A DNA stretch of 64,000 bases from Hyphomonas sp. (GTDB taxonomy: Bacteria > Pseudomonadota > Alphaproteobacteria > Caulobacterales > Hyphomonadaceae), in the NCBI GenBank assembly GCA_016124495.1, contig WGNP01000007.1, positions 62,001 through 126,000 on the forward strand, written 5' to 3'. Each line of letters begins with the position of its first letter. Position 1 is the stretch's first letter. Made by a program: the position numbers and the translations under genes. The notes below the pieces were generated by a model. That model was not told the DNA's origin, did not search any database, and saw only the letters and a program-made list of their open reading frames with translations. This document shows, piece after piece, positions 61,181 through 64,000 of this stretch.

Positions 61181-61288
61181 TTCAAAGGCTTAGCCGACAC
61201 CGCCTCGCAGAACAAATCCCGCGCCGCGCGTGCGCCTGAGGCACCAAGGCCGGTTTCAGCGGCGCGCGCGATTTGCTATCGGAAATGC

Positions 61289-61687
61289 ATGAAAACCTTC
61301 TTTGCCGCCGCCGTCATCGCCCTGCTCGCCGAAACACCGCTGCCGGACCCCGACGCCGAAGCCCGCGCCCAGAACCTGATGCGCGAGATTCGCTGCGTCG
61401 CCTGCGAGAACGAACCGGTCTCCCAATCCTCCGCCGCGATTGCAGAAGACATGCGGGTTCAGATCCGGGAGATGGTAAACGAGGGCGCAACCGATACAGA
61501 GGTGCGCGACTGGTTCGTCAGCCGATATGGCGACTTCGTGCTTTTCCGCCCGCCCGCCCGGGACGCTTCGGGCTGGCTGCTGTGGGGCCTGCCCTTTGCG
61601 CTGCTGGCCGCAGGGGTCGCAACCGGCCTTCTGATGGCCAGGAAAGCGCGGACCAGGGCGCCCAGCATTGAGGCAGAAGACGTCTGA
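61289..61687 (+). CDS. ccmH: Cytochrome c maturation protein CcmH (CycL)
   Basis: 132 residues. A weak N-terminal signal helix (1-15), the domain AQNLMREIRCVACENEPVSQSSAAIAEDMR with redox motif C-V-A-C near residue 36, and a C-terminal helix (GWLLWGLPFALLAAGVATGLLM). CcmH reduces the apocytochrome c heme-binding cysteines in the periplasm, a step needed for the cytochrome that feeds the cox genes at the left of the window. The rest of the ccm set is not in the window; glnE sits immediately on the other side. It precedes degP by 144 bp. Confidence 0.9.
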   Translation: MKTFFAAAVIALLAETPLPDPDAEARAQNLMREIRCVACENEPVSQSSAAIAEDMRVQIREMVNEGATDTEVRDWFVSRYGDFVLFRPPARDASGWLLWGLPFALLAAGVATGLLMARKARTRAPSIEAEDV

Positions 61688-61831
61688 ACGCGGACATCAC
61701 GCTCTGCTGAGAGCCGTTCACATCCTGCGGAAATCACCTAACTGTCTTTTAATGACCACATTACCTGTGGCATGTTTATGTTCTGTCTCGTCGCCCGAAA
61801 TGGCGGCATTTTCAATTCTCTGGAGAGATTG

Positions 61832-63373
61832 ATGAATAAATTTGGCGTTTCGGCCCAGACGCTCATAGCGGCTGCCTTCGGTGCCGCGATCATGGGATCC
61901 GCGTTCGCTGTTCCAAAGCTGCTTGCCCCCGAAGCCGGGGCCCAGCCGATTGCCATCCAGGCACCGCCCGGGGCACCGCTCAGCTTTGCAGACCTGATTG
62001 AAAAGGTCGAACCGGCCGTTGTCTCGGTCAACGTCGTCTCGACCCAGGACCTCAGCGAACTCGGCGACATGGACCAGTTCTTCGAACAGTTCCGCGGCAT
62101 GCCGGGACTTGAAGATTTCTTCGAGCAGCGCCGCGAGCAGCAGGAGCAGGAAACGCCGCGCACGCGCGAAGCGCGCTCACTCGGTTCCGGCTTTTTTATC
62201 TCGCAGGACGGTCTGGTCGTGACCAACAACCACGTCGTCGAACGCGCCACCCAGATCCAGATCGTGATGAGCGACGGGCGCGAGATTGATGCCGAACTCG
62301 TCGGCGCAGATCCGCTGACGGACCTCGCCGTCGTTCGCGTCAAGGAGCCGGGTCCCTACCCTTATGTGAAGTTCGGCTCCTCAAAGGACATCCGCAAGGG
62401 TGACTGGGTAGTCGCCCTTGGCAACCCGTTCGGCCTTGGCGGCTCCGCCAGCGCCGGCATCCTGTCGGCTGATGGCCGTGAACTTGGTGCCGGAAGCCCC
62501 TATACCGACTTCCTGCAGATCGATGCTCCGATCAACCGGGGCAACTCGGGCGGTCCGACCTTTGACCTCAAAGGCAACGTGATCGGCGTGAACTCGCAGA
62601 TCCTGTCGCCCACCGGTGGCTCGGTCGGCATCGGCTTCGCCATTCCGGCTGAACTCGCCAAGGAAGTCACCGACACCCTGATCCAGAACGGCCGCGTCTC
62701 GCGCGGCTGGCTCGGCGTCCAGATCGGCGACCTGACACCCGAATTTGCCGAAGCCCTGGGTATCGAAGACGTCAAAGGCGCCCTGATCGCGGACGTCACG
62801 ACCGGTAGCCCGGCCGAACGGGCGGGGCTGAAACGCAACGACATCATCCTGTCGGTCAACGGCCAGAAGGTCACCGATTCGACCTCCACCACGCGCCTCG
62901 TCGCCAAGCTGATCGCGAACACGAAAAACAAGTTCGATATCCTCCGGGACGGCAAGCCGCAGTCGATCAGCGTCACGGTCGGCGAGCGCCCGGCGGATCC
63001 GAACGCCATCAGCCCCGTTCCGGGCGGCGCCAACCCGGCAGAACCCGGGGCGCCGTCTGCGGTCCCTGGCAAAATGCTGCCGGACTTCGGCGTCCGTCTG
63101 TCCCCGATGGATGACGCCACCCGCATCGCCCTCGGGCTTCGCACCGGTGACACCGGCCTGGCGATCACCGAAGTGACGAAGGGCGGCGTGTTCGGGGAAG
63201 CCGGCTTTGAACCCGGCATCATCATCCTTGACGTCAACAGCCGGCCTGTTGCGTCGGTGGACGCCTTCGAGCGCGCCATCGCGGAAGCCAAGGCTGCCAA
63301 TCGCTCGAAGGTCCTGCTCGGCCTGCGGGTCGGACAGGTCACCAGCTACCGTACGATCGATATTCCCAAGTAA
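61832..63373 (+). CDS. degP: DegP/HtrA-type periplasmic serine protease (Do family)
   Basis: 513 residues from the ATG with GGAGA upstream; an earlier ATG (61772) would add 20 residues. N-terminal signal/anchor 8-28. Protease domain triad H134 (TNNHVV), D164 (PLTDLAVVRV) and S239 (RGNSGGP). Two PDZ domains follow (about 290-380 and 420-513), including RGWLGVQIGDLTPEFAEALG. The enzyme degrades or refolds damaged envelope proteins. In rhizobia it lies after cycHJKL and before a two-component pair, matching ccmH-degP-regulator here. Confidence 0.95.
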   Translation: MNKFGVSAQTLIAAAFGAAIMGSAFAVPKLLAPEAGAQPIAIQAPPGAPLSFADLIEKVEPAVVSVNVVSTQDLSELGDMDQFFEQFRGMPGLEDFFEQRREQQEQETPRTREARSLGSGFFISQDGLVVTNNHVVERATQIQIVMSDGREIDAELVGADPLTDLAVVRVKEPGPYPYVKFGSSKDIRKGDWVVALGNPFGLGGSASAGILSADGRELGAGSPYTDFLQIDAPINRGNSGGPTFDLKGNVIGVNSQILSPTGGSVGIGFAIPAELAKEVTDTLIQNGRVSRGWLGVQIGDLTPEFAEALGIEDVKGALIADVTTGSPAERAGLKRNDIILSVNGQKVTDSTSTTRLVAKLIANTKNKFDILRDGKPQSISVTVGERPADPNAISPVPGGANPAEPGAPSAVPGKMLPDFGVRLSPMDDATRIALGLRTGDTGLAITEVTKGGVFGEAGFEPGIIILDVNSRPVASVDAFERAIAEAKAANRSKVLLGLRVGQVTSYRTIDIPK

Positions 63374-63397
63374 CCCCCAACGTTTATGGAGCCCCGG

Positions 63398-64000
63398 ATG
63401 GCGGATACACTTCACCATCGCTGCCTCAGGGTCCTCGTGATCGAGGACGACCACGAGATGGCGACGTTCATCGAGAAGGTTCTCGGCGATGCGGGCCATG
63501 ACGTTGAGTGCGCCCGCGACGGCGCCGCGGGCCTCGCCCGGGCACGCGCCGAAGACTTTGACGCGCTGGTCGTGGACCGGATGCTGCCGGAGAAAGACGG
63601 GCTGACGCTGATCAGGGAATTCCGCGATGCAGGTGGCACCACTCCGGCCCTGTTCCTGTCTGCGCTTGGCGACGTCCAGAACAAGGTTCAGGGCCTCAGG
63701 GCCGGCGCCGAGGACTATCTTGGCAAGCCTTTCGTCCCGGCAGAACTCGCAGCGCGCGTCGAGGCCCTCGGTCGCCGGACGACGACCGAGCCGCAGGTCA
63801 CGACGCTCAGGGCGGGCGACCTGGAAATGAACCTGCTGACCCGCAAGGTCACCCGTTCGGGCAAGAAGATCGATCTGCAGCCACGCGAGTTTCGCCTGCT
63901 GGAGTACCTGATGCGCCATGCCGGACAGGTCGTGACCCGCACGATGCTGCTCGAAAAGGTCTGGGACTATAACTTCGATCCCCAGACCAACGTCATCGAC
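63398..64000 (+). CDS. OmpR-family response regulator, cut by the window end
   Basis: The first 201 codons are present; the stop lies beyond the right edge. Receiver domain: acidic pocket D17/D18, phospho-acceptor D60 (VVDRMLP), S89, K110 (YLGKPF). Winged-helix DNA-binding part begins about residue 130 (LQPREFRLLEYLMRHAGQVVTRTMLLEKVWDYNFDPQTN), typical of OmpR/PhoB type. GGAG stands eight bases before the ATG and 24 bp after degP. A histidine kinase gene should follow. By synteny it may be FeuP-like; that is inference. Confidence 0.92.
   Translation, partial: MADTLHHRCLRVLVIEDDHEMATFIEKVLGDAGHDVECARDGAAGLARARAEDFDALVVDRMLPEKDGLTLIREFRDAGGTTPALFLSALGDVQNKVQGLRAGAEDYLGKPFVPAELAARVEALGRRTTTEPQVTTLRAGDLEMNLLTRKVTRSGKKIDLQPREFRLLEYLMRHAGQVVTRTMLLEKVWDYNFDPQTNVID

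Overview
The window is GC-rich and densely packed, with short intergenic gaps and many ATGA or GTGA stop/start overlaps, as in an alphaproteobacterial chromosome. The gene set points to Caulobacterales or Hyphomonadaceae (a Hyphomonas-like marine or stalked bacterium): plant-type GshA, DUF2948, UPF0262 and DUF4170 families, the murA-DUF2948-hisD-UPF0262-infA-maf string, the ccmH-degP-response regulator string next to glnE, and a large TonB-dependent receptor paired with an S9 peptidase. The taxonomic placement is inference from gene content; no rRNA is present.

Layout. 1-13.1 kb: the end of an aa3-type cytochrome oxidase locus (coxB, start of coxA), a TPR protein, tldD, a POT peptide transporter, gshA, a TerC-family membrane protein, rsmE, then a tight run ubiA / fatty acid desaturase / DUF2237 / FrnE-like DsbA / enoyl-CoA hydratase. 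13.1-20.6 kb, mostly minus strand: DUF2269, a secreted protein, an MsbA-like ABC exporter, a CysQ-like phosphatase whose frame runs into a DUF4170 domain, pmbA/tldE, MAPEG, small membrane and lipoproteins, and a Cys-phosphatase. 20.8-22.1 kb: DUF6249 / ECF sigma factor / membrane protein. 22.4-29.5 kb is the accessory region: an exported flavin amine oxidase, a VapBC-type toxin-antitoxin pair with a clear operator, a GST, an orphan protein, a complete IS91-like element (HUH transposase, tyrosine recombinase, a possible third ORF and a long perfect inverted repeat), and a reading frame broken by one amber codon.

29.6-35.1 kb: the conserved core string maf, infA, lipoprotein, UPF0262, hisD, DUF2948, murA, a 48-residue gene and tRNA-Thr(GGT). 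35.2-44.4 kb: APC permease and glycerol kinase, then a TonB-dependent receptor divergent from an S9 peptidase, both with strong terminators, and a secreted protein behind a 28-bp AT-rich palindrome. 44.7-48.8 kb: nitronate monooxygenase-like and carboxymuconolactone-decarboxylase-like proteins, a GH19 endolysin-like protein beside a YqjD/YqjE-like pair, and a small ORF. 48.9-56.3 kb: a plus-strand run with both methylmalonyl-CoA mutase subunits, YbjQ-like, a small metallopeptidase, a lipoprotein, an amidase and a GFA-family protein. 56.3-58.4 kb: an ECF sigma / membrane anti-sigma-like / periplasmic sensor-like operon plus a four-EF-hand secreted protein. 58.5-64 kb: glnE, divergent from ccmH, degP and an OmpR-family response regulator cut by the window edge.

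How they fit together. The POT transporter, TonB receptor and S9 peptidase suggest growth on peptides. The mutase links odd-chain or branched-chain carbon to succinyl-CoA. Several loci manage the envelope (ABC exporter, DegP, CcmH, the ECF operon, GH19/YqjDE). The clearest accessory block is 23.8-29.5 kb. I did not find a multi-gene system that is plainly new. The best candidates for a second look are the CysQ-DUF4170 reading frame, the three-ORF IS91-like element, the 28-bp palindrome and the two sigma-factor operons.
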